DNA of 64,000 nt from Niastella sp966211305 (lineage in GTDB: Bacteria; Bacteroidota; Bacteroidia; Chitinophagales; Chitinophagaceae): NCBI GenBank assembly GCA_966211305.1, contig CBIHPC010000007.1, positions 1 to 64,000 of the forward strand, read 5' to 3'. A model generated the notes under the pieces. It was not told where the DNA came from, did no database searches, and worked only from the letters and a program-made list of their open reading frames with translations. Positions 9,387 through 17,426 of this stretch are shown here, in pieces. Made by a program: the position numbers and the translations under genes. The number at the start of each line of letters is the position of its first letter. Within the stretch, counting starts at the first letter, position 1.

Positions 9387-9920
9387 CTATTTTTCCGCTT
9401 CCTCCTTAAGGGATGCCAACCACTTATCGAGAGATGTTTCAAGACCAGTTTGAAACTTATTTTTAAATAACGTTACCAGCCAACCTTGCATGCTTTCTCT
9501 TATTTCGACCCTTGTATATCCGTCAGGAAGAGCGGTAAATGTCCATGTATGAATTGCAAATGTTCCGAATGCCGGGCCTGACCAGGCGATCTTTGAAAAT
9601 GGTTCAGCTATTTTAATTTCAGAACGTATAGAAAGACCATTAGATTTCCAGGTAAATGAATTGCCGGCTTTAAAATCTCCCTTTAAAACAGGGTTTTTAT
9701 TATCGCTTTCCCATGTTTCCCATTTATTGACATCGCTCAATATTGTCCATACTTTTTTAGGGGTGGAATGTATGGTTATTGTCTTGATACATTGAACAGG
9801 GGCGTTTGTATTGTAGACAATCGCCTGGGTTGGGTAAGTACTGAAGACTTCCAGGCAAACTATAAGCAGCGCCATAGCAATCAAAATTGTGACTGCCATA
9901 TATGTTATTTTTGTTATCAT
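9387..9920 (-). CDS. SRPBCC family protein with N-terminal membrane anchor
   Basis: A polyketide-cyclase/START-like (SRPBCC) domain follows one hydrophobic segment (MAVTILIAMALLIVCL). The domain begins at TITIHSTPKKVWTILSDVNKWETW, spans a helix-grip fold of about 140 residues and ends with a long C-terminal helix (LETSLDKWLASLKEE). Family members bind small hydrophobic ligands in a cavity; no catalytic residues define a reaction here. ATG 9920 is preferred because the membrane segment starts there; ATG 10001 would add 27 residues. It is the last gene of a same-strand series with the NmrA-like reductase, AraC regulator and cupin, so joint expression is plausible. Confidence 0.8.
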   Translation of the reverse strand: MITKITYMAVTILIAMALLIVCLEVFSTYPTQAIVYNTNAPVQCIKTITIHSTPKKVWTILSDVNKWETWESDNKNPVLKGDFKAGNSFTWKSNGLSIRSEIKIAEPFSKIAWSGPAFGTFAIHTWTFTALPDGYTRVEIRESMQGWLVTLFKNKFQTGLETSLDKWLASLKEEAEK

Positions 9921-10061
9921 ATTTTTTAAGTGCCTTAAAATTTGAAGACAATTATGGTATACGTTATCAGTGCTTAATTGGAACATCATCTCATTGTTCA
10001 TATGTTTGTAAACAGTTCTGGGCAGCAGTCATTTGTAAAGTGCTGTTACGCACATGATTTG

Positions 10062-10931
10062 TCACTTAAATAACTCCTTGTAGTCATTCACAAATTGCTC
10101 AAAACCTGTAGGCGCAATATTAGTCACATCGCTCACTGTATTATAAATTACTGCTGCTTCGCCCCGGGCATAATGCGCATAGTCTTCAATCAATCCTTTC
10201 ACCTGCCATTCTGGAAATCCTGCGGCTCTTATGGCTTCTTCCATTTGATCAGGTGTAACATCAATAAACATGATCTTTCTTCCGAGCACACGGGAAAAAA
10301 TATCTGCCATCTGATAGTGGGTGATGGCTTCCTTTCCTGTAATGTTGTAGATTTTATTTTCATGTCCAGTTTCAGTCAATGCTTTGGCGGCAACCGCTGC
10401 AATATCTCTGATATCCACTGCACTGATGGCGGCATTACCCACTGATGCGTAAAACTTTCCGTCTTTTTTAATATAATCCTTAAACGCGATCAGTCCCTGC
10501 ATATACAAATTCGGACGAAGGAATGTATAGCTCAATCCCAACTTTTTGACCTTGTTTTCAACCCTGGCATGGTAACGAAGGAAACGAACAGGAGAATTTT
10601 CATTGGCGGCAAATTGGGATAACTTTACAAGATGCTTTATGCCGGAACGGTGCGCCGCATGTACAAAATTCAATTGCAACAGCTCTGCATGTTCTGATGA
10701 GTTGGTAAGCAGGAATGCTTTTTCGATGCCTTGCATTGCATCGATCAACTTCGGTTCATCAGCCAGGTCACCGATGATGATCTCAGCCTGTGGCAGGCTT
10801 TTTAGCAATTCGATGTTGTCGCTGTTACGTACCAGGGCTTTAAACGGCGTGTTTAACGCTGCAAGACGTCTTACTAACTGGGAGCCTACATTACCGGTGG
10901 CACCGGAAATAAGAATTTTTGTCTGTGTCAT
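10062..10931 (-). CDS. NmrA-like NAD(P)-dependent reductase
   Basis: A 289-residue SDR-a/NmrA-type protein. ILISGATGNVGSQL near the N-terminus is the nucleotide-binding motif. The later LVKLSQFAANENSPVRFLRYH and FLRPNLYMQ segments are typical of quinone reductase 2 (QOR2)/NmrA-like proteins, and ITGKEAITHYQMADIFSRVLG is the usual C-terminal module. ATG 10931 precedes the Rossmann motif by five residues; the upstream in-frame extension to 10964 is not needed. Its neighbour encodes an AraC regulator 77 bp upstream, a common arrangement for a regulated reductase. It is distantly related to the other NmrA-like gene at 7.2-8.1 kb. Confidence 0.85.
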   Translation of the reverse strand: MTQTKILISGATGNVGSQLVRRLAALNTPFKALVRNSDNIELLKSLPQAEIIIGDLADEPKLIDAMQGIEKAFLLTNSSEHAELLQLNFVHAAHRSGIKHLVKLSQFAANENSPVRFLRYHARVENKVKKLGLSYTFLRPNLYMQGLIAFKDYIKKDGKFYASVGNAAISAVDIRDIAAVAAKALTETGHENKIYNITGKEAITHYQMADIFSRVLGRKIMFIDVTPDQMEEAIRAAGFPEWQVKGLIEDYAHYARGEAAVIYNTVSDVTNIAPTGFEQFVNDYKELFK

Positions 10932-11007
10932 AAAATAATTTTTAAATGTTATTTGATGACACAAAATTGGCTTCTGTTGATCTTCTAAAATTGTAAGAAA
11001 ACGAAAC

Positions 11008-11829
11008 TCAGGATCTGGGGTTGCAGATGCTTTGCTGGAACTTCAGGTATTTGGATGGGCTAAGGTTTAAATAATGTTTAAAGTCGTGGATGAACTGGCT
11101 CTGGTCGTAATAACCGCATTCATCAATAACCTCGAACCAGTCCATACCCGCATCATTTGAAGAAGCAATTGATTGTATCTGCTGTATAGCTTTTAAAAAT
11201 CGGTGATAGCGGGTAATCTCTTTAGCAGAGTAGCCGAAATATTTTTTATGATTCAGCTGGACTGTTCTTTCCGATACCCCGTTCTTATCAGAAATTTCTT
11301 TTACCGGGCTCAGGTTGTTTGTGTCAAAACCTGCTATTTGACCAGCTATCTGGCTTCGGTTTCTGATATATGGGGTACTAAAATTAAGTATGTGATCGAT
11401 CCGGCTTTCATTTCCTGTTATTTTACTTAATTCCGCCCATAAAAGAGTGAAACAGTTTTCGTTTAATAATTCATCAGGGTGTACAGCAATATTTTGTTTT
11501 AGAATGGCATTTCCGAAAAAACGGAAAAAAGCATCGTCTTTAAAATTGGCTACCAGTATTTCTGACCCGGGCGGCAATGTATAATCGAAAGCCTGTTTGA
11601 TTGGGCCAATCACCAGGCATTTCTCTACTGACACCTCATCATTTTCTTTGGTTGTGAAAGATACAGGCGCGCCAAAGCAAAAAACCATAATTGTTTGGAA
11701 AGAGGGCAACAATGTCTGAGTAACTACAGTGCCGGATTTGTTTTCGGCAAAATAAAAATGTGAAAGCAATTCTTCGAATGCCAACGGAACAGCGATCCGG
11801 TAACTATTATAACCTTCCTTATTTTCCAT
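11008..11829 (-). CDS. AraC family transcriptional regulator
   Basis: A 273-residue regulator with an N-terminal sensor region (about 1-150) of the kind often labelled DUF6597 and a C-terminal AraC DNA-binding domain (about 165-265). The second helix-turn-helix contains CGYYDQSQFIHDFKHYLNLSPSKYLK in two adjacent pieces, the classical AraC signature. The first half (KNGVSERTVQLNHKKYFGYS) is the partner helix-turn-helix. It probably controls the reductase/SRPBCC genes just downstream on the same strand; that is inferred from position only. Confidence 0.9.
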   Translation of the reverse strand: MENKEGYNSYRIAVPLAFEELLSHFYFAENKSGTVVTQTLLPSFQTIMVFCFGAPVSFTTKENDEVSVEKCLVIGPIKQAFDYTLPPGSEILVANFKDDAFFRFFGNAILKQNIAVHPDELLNENCFTLLWAELSKITGNESRIDHILNFSTPYIRNRSQIAGQIAGFDTNNLSPVKEISDKNGVSERTVQLNHKKYFGYSAKEITRYHRFLKAIQQIQSIASSNDAGMDWFEVIDECGYYDQSQFIHDFKHYLNLSPSKYLKFQQSICNPRS

Positions 11830-11929
11830 TCAATGAAGATAACAAATACCTCATTTTAATGCAAATTGGCATTTCGTTGGTGATTCCCACGCCTTCCGGC
11901 AAATATAGGTTGCTGCAGCGGCCGGTAAA

Positions 11930-12328
11930 CTACTCGGTTGTAACACCATCAAATTCCACCCCATTAATTTCAGCATCTTTTTTGGTAGAACGTATTATGC
12001 CGTCTTTATGATGAGCAGGGGAATAAATGGTGTACATTTTTAAATCTGAAGCACTATCCATATTAATGATATTGTGCTTTGCCCCAGCCGGAACTACAAC
12101 TGCATCTCCATCCTTTATTTCATATTCATGGCCATCTATTATACATTTTCCATGACCTGCTTCTATTCGAAAAAACTGATCATTGTCGGGATGGGTTTCT
12201 TCGCCGATATCCTCTTTCGGTTTAAGACTCATAAGTACCAGTTGGCAATGTTTCGAAGTGTATAATACGCGTCGGAAACTAATATTGTCTACTGTTGCTT
12301 TATCGATACTTATTTTAAATCCTTTCAT
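11930..12328 (-). CDS. Cupin domain protein
   Basis: A small single-domain cupin of 132 residues. The first cupin motif region carries EETHPDNDQFFRIEAGHGK and the second carries DGDAVVVPAGAKHNIIN; H in each motif is a likely metal ligand. The C-terminal YSPAHHKDG segment is typical of a widespread bacterial cupin of unknown substrate. ATG 12328 begins the domain directly. It heads the minus-strand series cupin, AraC regulator, reductase, SRPBCC; the gap to the regulator is about 100 bp. Confidence 0.85.
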   Translation of the reverse strand: MKGFKISIDKATVDNISFRRVLYTSKHCQLVLMSLKPKEDIGEETHPDNDQFFRIEAGHGKCIIDGHEYEIKDGDAVVVPAGAKHNIINMDSASDLKMYTIYSPAHHKDGIIRSTKKDAEINGVEFDGVTTE

Positions 12329-12502
12329 TTTTCTATTTTATTGATTAAGGTAAAATAAGCAGAATCATGATGTGATGGTTTTCCTGCAAATCACAAGTTG
12401 GATACATGAAATGAACTGGAAACTGTGTTTCTATAAAATGTCATGCCGCAAAACATTGTTGTAACCGGCAAAGTTCATTTCTTTCAAAAATCATCGGGCA
12501 AT

Positions 12503-12658
12503 TTAAAGTACTTTTCTACCTTGAATTATCCTTATTATGATTGCAATAACTGCGATAACAAGCAGAATATGAATGATTCCGCCAACATGAAATGCGAAAA
12601 ATCCGACCAGCCACCCAATTATGAGTATAACGGCTATAATGTAAAGTAAGTTTGACAT
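12503..12658 (-). CDS. Small membrane protein, lmo0937 family
   Basis: A 51-residue protein read from ATG 12658 to TAA 12503-12505. It has two hydrophobic helices: LLYIIAVILIIGWLVGFFAF, then GGIIHILLVIAVIAIIIRII, ending in a short basic tail (QGRKVL). Length, the WLVGFF motif, the GGIIH turn and the final IIQGR match the lmo0937/small membrane protein family common in Bacteroidota, often linked to stress conditions. The coding strand is opposite to the longer spurious frame covering the same bases. A shared ACAAAGATCAT motif lies about 190 bp upstream, nearer the divergent barrel gene. Confidence 0.85.
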   Translation of the reverse strand: MSNLLYIIAVILIIGWLVGFFAFHVGGIIHILLVIAVIAIIIRIIQGRKVL

Positions 12659-12851
12659 AAATTTATTTTTTATTAAGTAATTACGTACGTTTTTAGTATA
12701 AAACGATTAGTTAAAGTTATAATACCGGAATCTCATTTCAAATGACCTGGCTCAATGTGTTGTTTGATTGTTGTCAGAGATCTTCTTATATAGTTTATAT
12801 GCCAATAGCATTTTTATTGATATTACATATATTGTTCCTCCGGAATAGATA

Positions 12852-12862
12852 ACAAAGATCAT
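12852..12862. promoter_or_regulatory. Second copy of the ACAAAGATCAT motif
   Basis: This 11-mer, identical to one inside the inverted repeat at 15494-15517, lies 63 bp upstream of the TTG start of the Omp85-like gene. Here the symmetry is poorer (AACAAAGATCATAC). It may be a site for the same CRP/FNR-type regulator. Confidence 0.3.
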
Positions 12863-12925
12863 ACTGTACAATGACCTCTATCCTATTTAATATTTGGATT
12901 TCAAGGGAATTTCATAACAAAAACA

Positions 12926-14839
12926 TTGCGACCCGGAATAATAAATAATTCGCAAGGGAAGAAGATTTTACAAATTATATTAACGGCAAAAAATATTATT
13001 TGTTTTTGCATTACTTTTTGTTTTGCATTACTACCTAATTGTTGTGTATATGCTCAAAATAACGATTCTACGGCAAGTGGTTTGCCCCAAAAAAATAAAA
13101 CGTTTTTCCGTTTTTTCATAAATGTAATAACCCGAAAAAGTGCAGATACATCTCTGGAACCAGGTTTACTTATCAATAAAAATGAATGGCCGTTTTTGCC
13201 TTACCAGGGTAAGGGTATCAGGCATATACTGATAAAGGAATTCGGGTTTGATAAAACAGTTACAGATACAGCGAAAGAAATCAGTTATTTCGGAAAAGAA
13301 TTTATAAAGCACCTGCATAGGATAACAAGAGAAAAAACAATACGAAACAATCTTTTTATCAAAGAAAAAACTGCACTCAATGCTAATGTAGTAGCAGACA
13401 ATGAACGGCATCTACGGTCACTGGATTATATACATGATGCACGGATATTCGTGAGCACGATTGAGAATGAACCCGATTCCATTGATTTGATAGTTGTAAC
13501 CAAAGACTTTCTTAGTATTACTTTTGAACTGAACCACGCCACCAGAAATCGGTTTAAAGCAAGAATGGGTGATGCCAATATAATGGGAACGGCACAAAAT
13601 GTTCAGTTTACCACACTGCTTGAAAATAACAGGGATCCTCATTTTGGCTATGCAATCCTTTATAAAAAAAACAGTATAGCCAATACATTCATTAATGCCA
13701 CCGTTGGTTATTCATCAATCAACTCTGATCTGCACGATGGCACCAATGATGAACATACCTGGCTGGTGGCAATTGAAAAGCCTTTAGTGTCACAATACCT
13801 GCATTTTGCAGGTGCTTTACATCTCACTCATAAACAGACTTATAATAATTATGTAAAGCCCGACACCCTGTTTTATCATTATCGTTACGATACTTATGAT
13901 GCATGGCTTGGGTATAACCTGGGAGTGCGCAAATTCCTGTTCATGAAATCCATTTTAAACAGGCAATTCGTCAGCATTCGCTATTTCCGAAACAGATTTA
14001 ATAAGGTCCCTTATCAGGTAAAAGAAGGATTCAGTTTTAAATTCAACGACCGGGAAGCCATACTGGCTCAGTTCACTTTTTTCAGGCAAAACTTTTATAA
14101 AACCAATTACGTTTTTGGTTTTGGCATCACAGAAGATGTTCCTTATGGTTACAATATAGCTTTAACTACGGGTTGGTATAAACAATTAAACATTAAAAGG
14201 TTTTATACAGGGGTTGATGCAAACCTGTATGATGTAACAGACAGAGGATATGTTCGGCAGTATTTTTTTCGGGCAGGCACGTTTTTAAATAAAAGCCAAG
14301 TTCAGGATGCAGCCGTTTTAACGGGTGCAAGTATCTTTAGTCGTGTATTTAGCTATAAAAATTTAAAAATTCGGCAATACTTAAGATTGAGTTATACGAA
14401 GCAATTTAACCGCATGGGGCTTGAACCGCTTGGGATTAATAATGTATTTGGGCTTCCATTTATTTCTTTTGATTCGGCAAGTGGAGATCAGCGATTCAGT
14501 ATGCATACGGAAATGTTATTTTTTCTAAAACACAAAGCATTGGGCTATAAGTTTGCAACTTTTGCAACCGCCGATATAGCACTCATTACACCAAAACAAA
14601 AAAATGCTGATAATTCGGGATTTTATTTTGGTTTAGGAGGGGGCTTGCGAGCTCGCAATGAGAATATTTTGTTTGGAACAATAGAATTACGGTTCATGTA
14701 TTTTCCCAGAAAGTCACTGCAGCATGATGCGTTCAAGCTTACCATTAATACCAACTTACGTTTCAGGTACAATAACAGTTACGTAAACGCGCCGGATATT
14801 ATTCAGTTTAACAGTGATCATCATAATAATATTTACTAA
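12926..14839 (+). CDS. POTRA/beta-barrel outer-membrane protein (Omp85-like)
   Basis: About 637 residues with a signal peptide (hydrophobic ICFCITFCFALLPNCCVYAQ). A single POTRA-like domain (about 85-195: LFIKEKTALNANVVADNERHL, then ARIFVSTI and DLIVVTKD) precedes a long beta-strand-rich barrel ending in an alternating aromatic region. This layout is that of BamA/TamA-related or two-partner-secretion-like transporters. The start is a TTG at 12926; no in-frame ATG occurs before the mature region. The final strand (INTNLRFRYNN) is followed by an unusual short tail. It is probably transcribed alone; the next gene is convergent. Its cargo is unknown. Confidence 0.7.
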   Translation: MRPGIINNSQGKKILQIILTAKNIICFCITFCFALLPNCCVYAQNNDSTASGLPQKNKTFFRFFINVITRKSADTSLEPGLLINKNEWPFLPYQGKGIRHILIKEFGFDKTVTDTAKEISYFGKEFIKHLHRITREKTIRNNLFIKEKTALNANVVADNERHLRSLDYIHDARIFVSTIENEPDSIDLIVVTKDFLSITFELNHATRNRFKARMGDANIMGTAQNVQFTTLLENNRDPHFGYAILYKKNSIANTFINATVGYSSINSDLHDGTNDEHTWLVAIEKPLVSQYLHFAGALHLTHKQTYNNYVKPDTLFYHYRYDTYDAWLGYNLGVRKFLFMKSILNRQFVSIRYFRNRFNKVPYQVKEGFSFKFNDREAILAQFTFFRQNFYKTNYVFGFGITEDVPYGYNIALTTGWYKQLNIKRFYTGVDANLYDVTDRGYVRQYFFRAGTFLNKSQVQDAAVLTGASIFSRVFSYKNLKIRQYLRLSYTKQFNRMGLEPLGINNVFGLPFISFDSASGDQRFSMHTEMLFFLKHKALGYKFATFATADIALITPKQKNADNSGFYFGLGGGLRARNENILFGTIELRFMYFPRKSLQHDAFKLTINTNLRFRYNNSYVNAPDIIQFNSDHHNNIY

Positions 14840-14894
14840 ATAAATTTCTTTCGACGCAGAATTGCCATGCCAATGCACCAGATATTGACAATGA

Positions 14895-15317
14895 TCATGT
14901 ATAATTTAATATCGACGAACGCATAGGAAAGAATATTCCAGCCTCGATCTCCCTTTTCATTTTTTCTAAATTGTGTGACTTTATAATATATAATTCTGCT
15001 CCGCTTTCGTAAGCTAAACGCACGTGTGCATAGAAAGTAGATGTAGAAAGCATGATAACACGCATATTTTTGTATTTTTCATTGCCTTTAATTTCTCTTA
15101 AACAATTCATGCCATTTTTCAAAGGCATGTTAATGTCAAGAAAAAGTACATCAGGCAGTGCAGGCAGTGTATCAAGCACCTTCATAAGTTCAACGCCATC
15201 AAATACAGTGTGAAGAGTATACGTCTGCGAACTTACCTCAAAGATCTCTTTAATCAGATCTTTAAATATAACTACATCATCCGCATCGTCGTCTGCAATC
15301 ATTAAAATCGGTCCCAT
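14895..15317 (-). CDS. Single-domain response regulator
   Basis: A 140-residue receiver domain without an output domain, typical of Bacteroidota CheY/Rcp1-like proteins. The acidic pocket is seen as ADDDADD near residues 8-14, the phosphoacceptor is D61 in VLFLDINMP, and the conserved T/S (MLSTSTF) and K (YIIKS) positions follow. Such proteins relay phosphate from hybrid kinases or phytochrome-type kinases. No kinase lies adjacent. The long upstream region holds an inverted repeat (15494-15517) that may regulate it. Confidence 0.9.
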   Translation of the reverse strand: MGPILMIADDDADDVVIFKDLIKEIFEVSSQTYTLHTVFDGVELMKVLDTLPALPDVLFLDINMPLKNGMNCLREIKGNEKYKNMRVIMLSTSTFYAHVRLAYESGAELYIIKSHNLEKMKREIEAGIFFPMRSSILNYT

Positions 15318-15493
15318 TTTAATTTTAGTTTTTAGTTTTAGTAATCAGGTATTTGAACCTGTTCAGGAAGCTTTTCTTAGCGGAGGATAAAAACTATTTA
15401 TCTTTCATTGAGCTAGTGCAGGATTGGATGTTGACGGATACCGCCGAACCAATTGATAAATTACTATTCTAATTTAAATTAAATTTACGATTG

Positions 15494-15517
15494 TCGACAT
15501 GACAAAGATCATGTCGA
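15494..15517. promoter_or_regulatory. Inverted repeat, CRP/FNR-like operator candidate
   Basis: TCGACATGA and TCATGTCGA are perfect 9-bp arms around CAAAGA. The TGA-N6-TCA core has the spacing of CRP/FNR-family sites. The 11-mer ACAAAGATCAT within it recurs at 12852-12862, upstream of the barrel protein gene. It lies 177 bp upstream of the response regulator start. Binding is inferred only. Confidence 0.45.
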
Positions 15518-15668
15518 ATATTATACCTATTTCAGATCATTGCAAACGAACCCGTAAAATTGTCTTACTCATAATTTTTATTCATTTATTATGACACAAA
15601 ACTAATTTGCAGGTAATGATTGAGTATTATACAAATGTGGGAAAGCCTGATACAATTTAAGGTTTAAC

Positions 15669-15801
15669 GTCTTTAATATTCGGCTACAGATAAGGCCGGT
15701 GACGGGTGTCACCGGCATCAGGCGCGAAAAGCGCCCTCAGGAGGAAGGATCGGACAAACCAGCTGTAGGCGATCAGCTTAGCCTGGTTATGGACTAAAGA
15801 C
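15669..15801. ncRNA. Candidate structured RNA, multibranch fold
   Basis: Four nested or adjacent helices are visible in 133 bases. A 7-bp closing stem pairs GTCTTTA (15669-15675) with TAAAGAC (15795-15801). Inside are GCCGGTGAC with GTCACCGGC (about 15695-15716), GGCGC with GCGCC around GAAAA (15721-15735), and AACC-AGCTG with CAGCT-TAGCC-TGGTT (about 15757-15788). The GC-rich loops contrast with the AT-rich flanks. It does not match RNase P, tmRNA, SRP or the common riboswitches I know. It lies between two minus-strand genes and not directly before a plus-strand gene. The strand is undecided because the stems are symmetric. Confidence 0.5.
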
Positions 15802-15818
15802 AGTATTTAAATGCGTAA

Positions 15819-16694
15819 TCATTGCAGAAAACCTTTTATACAACTGGCAACATCTTGTGGCTGCTCAAAAAGCAGAAAATGGCCACTATCTTCAATCTTT
15901 TCAATCTCTATGTCAGTACAAAATTTCGTTAGGAAACCGCTAAGCATTTCAAAACTGCTATTAGAGGCTATCCCAATCGTCGGCACATTAACCCTGGGGT
16001 AAGTTTTGATATCCTGAATATCCTGAGTAAACATCTGATACCACGAATTGGAAGATCGGATGCTTTCAGGCGAATCATAGGATTGGCTATAAACACTCTT
16101 ATCAAAGTCAGTTATGCAATTGGCATTCTTTAATAAAGCGTTGAATACCCAGTCTATTACCAGCCTCATCCTTCCTGCCAAAAGAACCTCCGGAAGATCT
16201 TTCACCTGATTAAAAGCCAGCCACCAGGGATAAGTATAGCTTAAACCCGGTATGGGCAGCATAGGTAACTGATACATGGATTCGTCGGGATGTGGTGTAT
16301 CAATCATAATTAGTTTACGTGTTGCTTCAGGATAATTGGCAGCAAAGCTAAAAGCTACGTGAGCGCCTATGTCATGTCCGCAAATATGAACACTGCTGTA
16401 ACCTAAATTTTGCATTAGTTCATACACATCTTTTGCCATGTTTCTCTTATCGTACCCTGCTAATGGTTTACCGGAGCTTCCCATTCCTCTTAAGTCCACA
16501 ACTATAATCCGGTATTTTGAAGCAAGCAAAGGTATTACTTTATGATATGCCCACCACGTTTCCGGCCATCCAGGCAGCATGATCAAAGGCTCCCCGATAC
16601 CCCCTTCAACGTAATGCAAATTGATACCGTTAGTATCTGTGAATCGACTGGCAAAACCTGGCAGGTTGGTTATTAGTTCCTGATCGGAATACAT
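15819..16694 (-). CDS. Alpha/beta hydrolase (epoxide hydrolase/haloalkane dehalogenase type)
   Basis: An alpha/beta-hydrolase fold protein of about 292 residues. The oxyanion region MLPGWPETWW is followed by the nucleophile elbow GHDIGAHVA, where Asp replaces Ser as in epoxide hydrolases and haloalkane dehalogenases. The catalytic His is in DSGHFLLFEQP near the C-terminus. ATG 16694 is preferred because a TAnnTTTG element (minus strand, 16732-16725) would place the transcript start downstream of ATG 16724. It is divergent from a MerR-family regulator about 100 bp away, which probably controls it. The substrate cannot be read from the sequence. Confidence 0.85.
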   Translation of the reverse strand: MYSDQELITNLPGFASRFTDTNGINLHYVEGGIGEPLIMLPGWPETWWAYHKVIPLLASKYRIIVVDLRGMGSSGKPLAGYDKRNMAKDVYELMQNLGYSSVHICGHDIGAHVAFSFAANYPEATRKLIMIDTPHPDESMYQLPMLPIPGLSYTYPWWLAFNQVKDLPEVLLAGRMRLVIDWVFNALLKNANCITDFDKSVYSQSYDSPESIRSSNSWYQMFTQDIQDIKTYPRVNVPTIGIASNSSFEMLSGFLTKFCTDIEIEKIEDSGHFLLFEQPQDVASCIKGFLQ

Positions 16695-16724
16695 CGTACT
16701 TATTTTAAAAACTAATTGATTCAT

Positions 16725-16769
16725 CAAACATATACAATACTTTTGGAAAATAAAACCATGTAGTATACT
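16725..16769. promoter_or_regulatory. Divergent promoters and operator between hydrolase and MerR genes
   Basis: On the plus strand ATTG (16715-16718), a 19-bp spacer and TACTTTTG (16738-16745) match the Bacteroidota -33/-7 promoter and precede the MerR start by 50 bp. On the minus strand TATGTTTG (16732-16725) fits a -7 element for the hydrolase. The 8-bp palindrome AGTATACT (16762-16769) is a candidate regulator site. Confidence 0.5.
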
Positions 16770-16795
16770 CTATAGTTTGTTAATTTTTTATAAAA

Positions 16796-17158
16796 ATGAA
16801 GTTAATAAGTCAATTGTCGAAGGATACCGGGATACCTATTGGAACAATCCGGTTCTATGAAAAATCTGGTCTCATTAAAGGCAAAAAAAGGGATGACGTA
16901 AAAACCAATAACTATTTATTTTATGCCGAAGATGCCGACGATAAATTACGATTTATACAGATGGCCAAAGCGGTAGGCTTTACGTTGAATGAAATTAAAG
17001 AGGTTATTGATATATGGTATCAAAAAAAGATTAGTAAAAGCGCCCAGCTTGATGTACTAAATAAAAAGCTATTACAAATAGATGAAAAAATTCAAGAATT
17101 AAAGGCTATGAAACGTCAAATAGCTATTTGTATAAAGAATGTTGAAGCCAGATGTTGA
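16796..17158 (+). CDS. MerR family transcriptional regulator
   Basis: A 120-residue one-component regulator. The N-terminal winged helix-turn-helix reads LISQLSKDTGIPIGTIRFYEKSGL, the MerR signature (TIRFYE), and is followed by a linker, a dimerisation helix (about 75-110) and a short C-terminus with a lone Cys in the last residues. There is no second sensor domain and no metal-binding cysteine cluster of the classic mercury type. It is divergent from the alpha/beta hydrolase. It may activate or repress that gene and itself through the AGTATACT region; that is a positional inference. Confidence 0.9.
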   Translation: MKLISQLSKDTGIPIGTIRFYEKSGLIKGKKRDDVKTNNYLFYAEDADDKLRFIQMAKAVGFTLNEIKEVIDIWYQKKISKSAQLDVLNKKLLQIDEKIQELKAMKRQIAICIKNVEARC

Positions 17159-17174
17159 AGATTGAATCTGTCTA

Positions 17175-17333
17175 TTACACTTTAATTGCGATCTGTAAAA
17201 ACTGACGACGCTCATTGATCAGGTGCGGCAAATGACGTACTTTGTAAAATTCAAGTATGCTATCAATTGATTCTTCATACGTATCATAACAAATTATTCC
17301 AATAACTCCACTGTCCGGCGCCTGCCAATACAT
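17175..17333 (-). CDS. Small ORF or C-terminal gene remnant
   Basis: The minus-strand frame from ATG 17333 to TAA 17175 gives 52 residues (MYWQAPDSGVIGIICYDTYE and so on, ending QFLQIAIKV). It has no membrane segment or recognised domain. An in-frame TAA lies four codons upstream of the ATG, so it is either a short complete gene or the tail of a truncated one. Its composition is protein-like. It lies between the convergent MerR gene and the SBBP gene start. I do not recognise it. Confidence 0.3.
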   Translation of the reverse strand: MYWQAPDSGVIGIICYDTYEESIDSILEFYKVRHLPHLINERRQFLQIAIKV

Positions 17334-17426
17334 ACGGTAATTAAGTTACTTCTCCTTATGGGAGATGCAATCGGTAAATGGTATGATAATGTTTGCAATT
17401 ATTATTAATTCTCAAATTAACTGATC

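Noticed and set aside
12443..12649. Plus-strand 68-residue ORF
   Set aside because: It is rich in Asn, Asp and Lys without domains and lies opposite the recognisable two-helix membrane protein on the minus strand.
15669..15801. RNase P, tmRNA, SRP, 6S or a common riboswitch
   Set aside because: The expected conserved cores (for example GAGGAAAGTC of RNase P or the SRP Alu/S domain) are not found, and the element is not placed before a metabolic gene, so I kept it only as an unassigned structured element.
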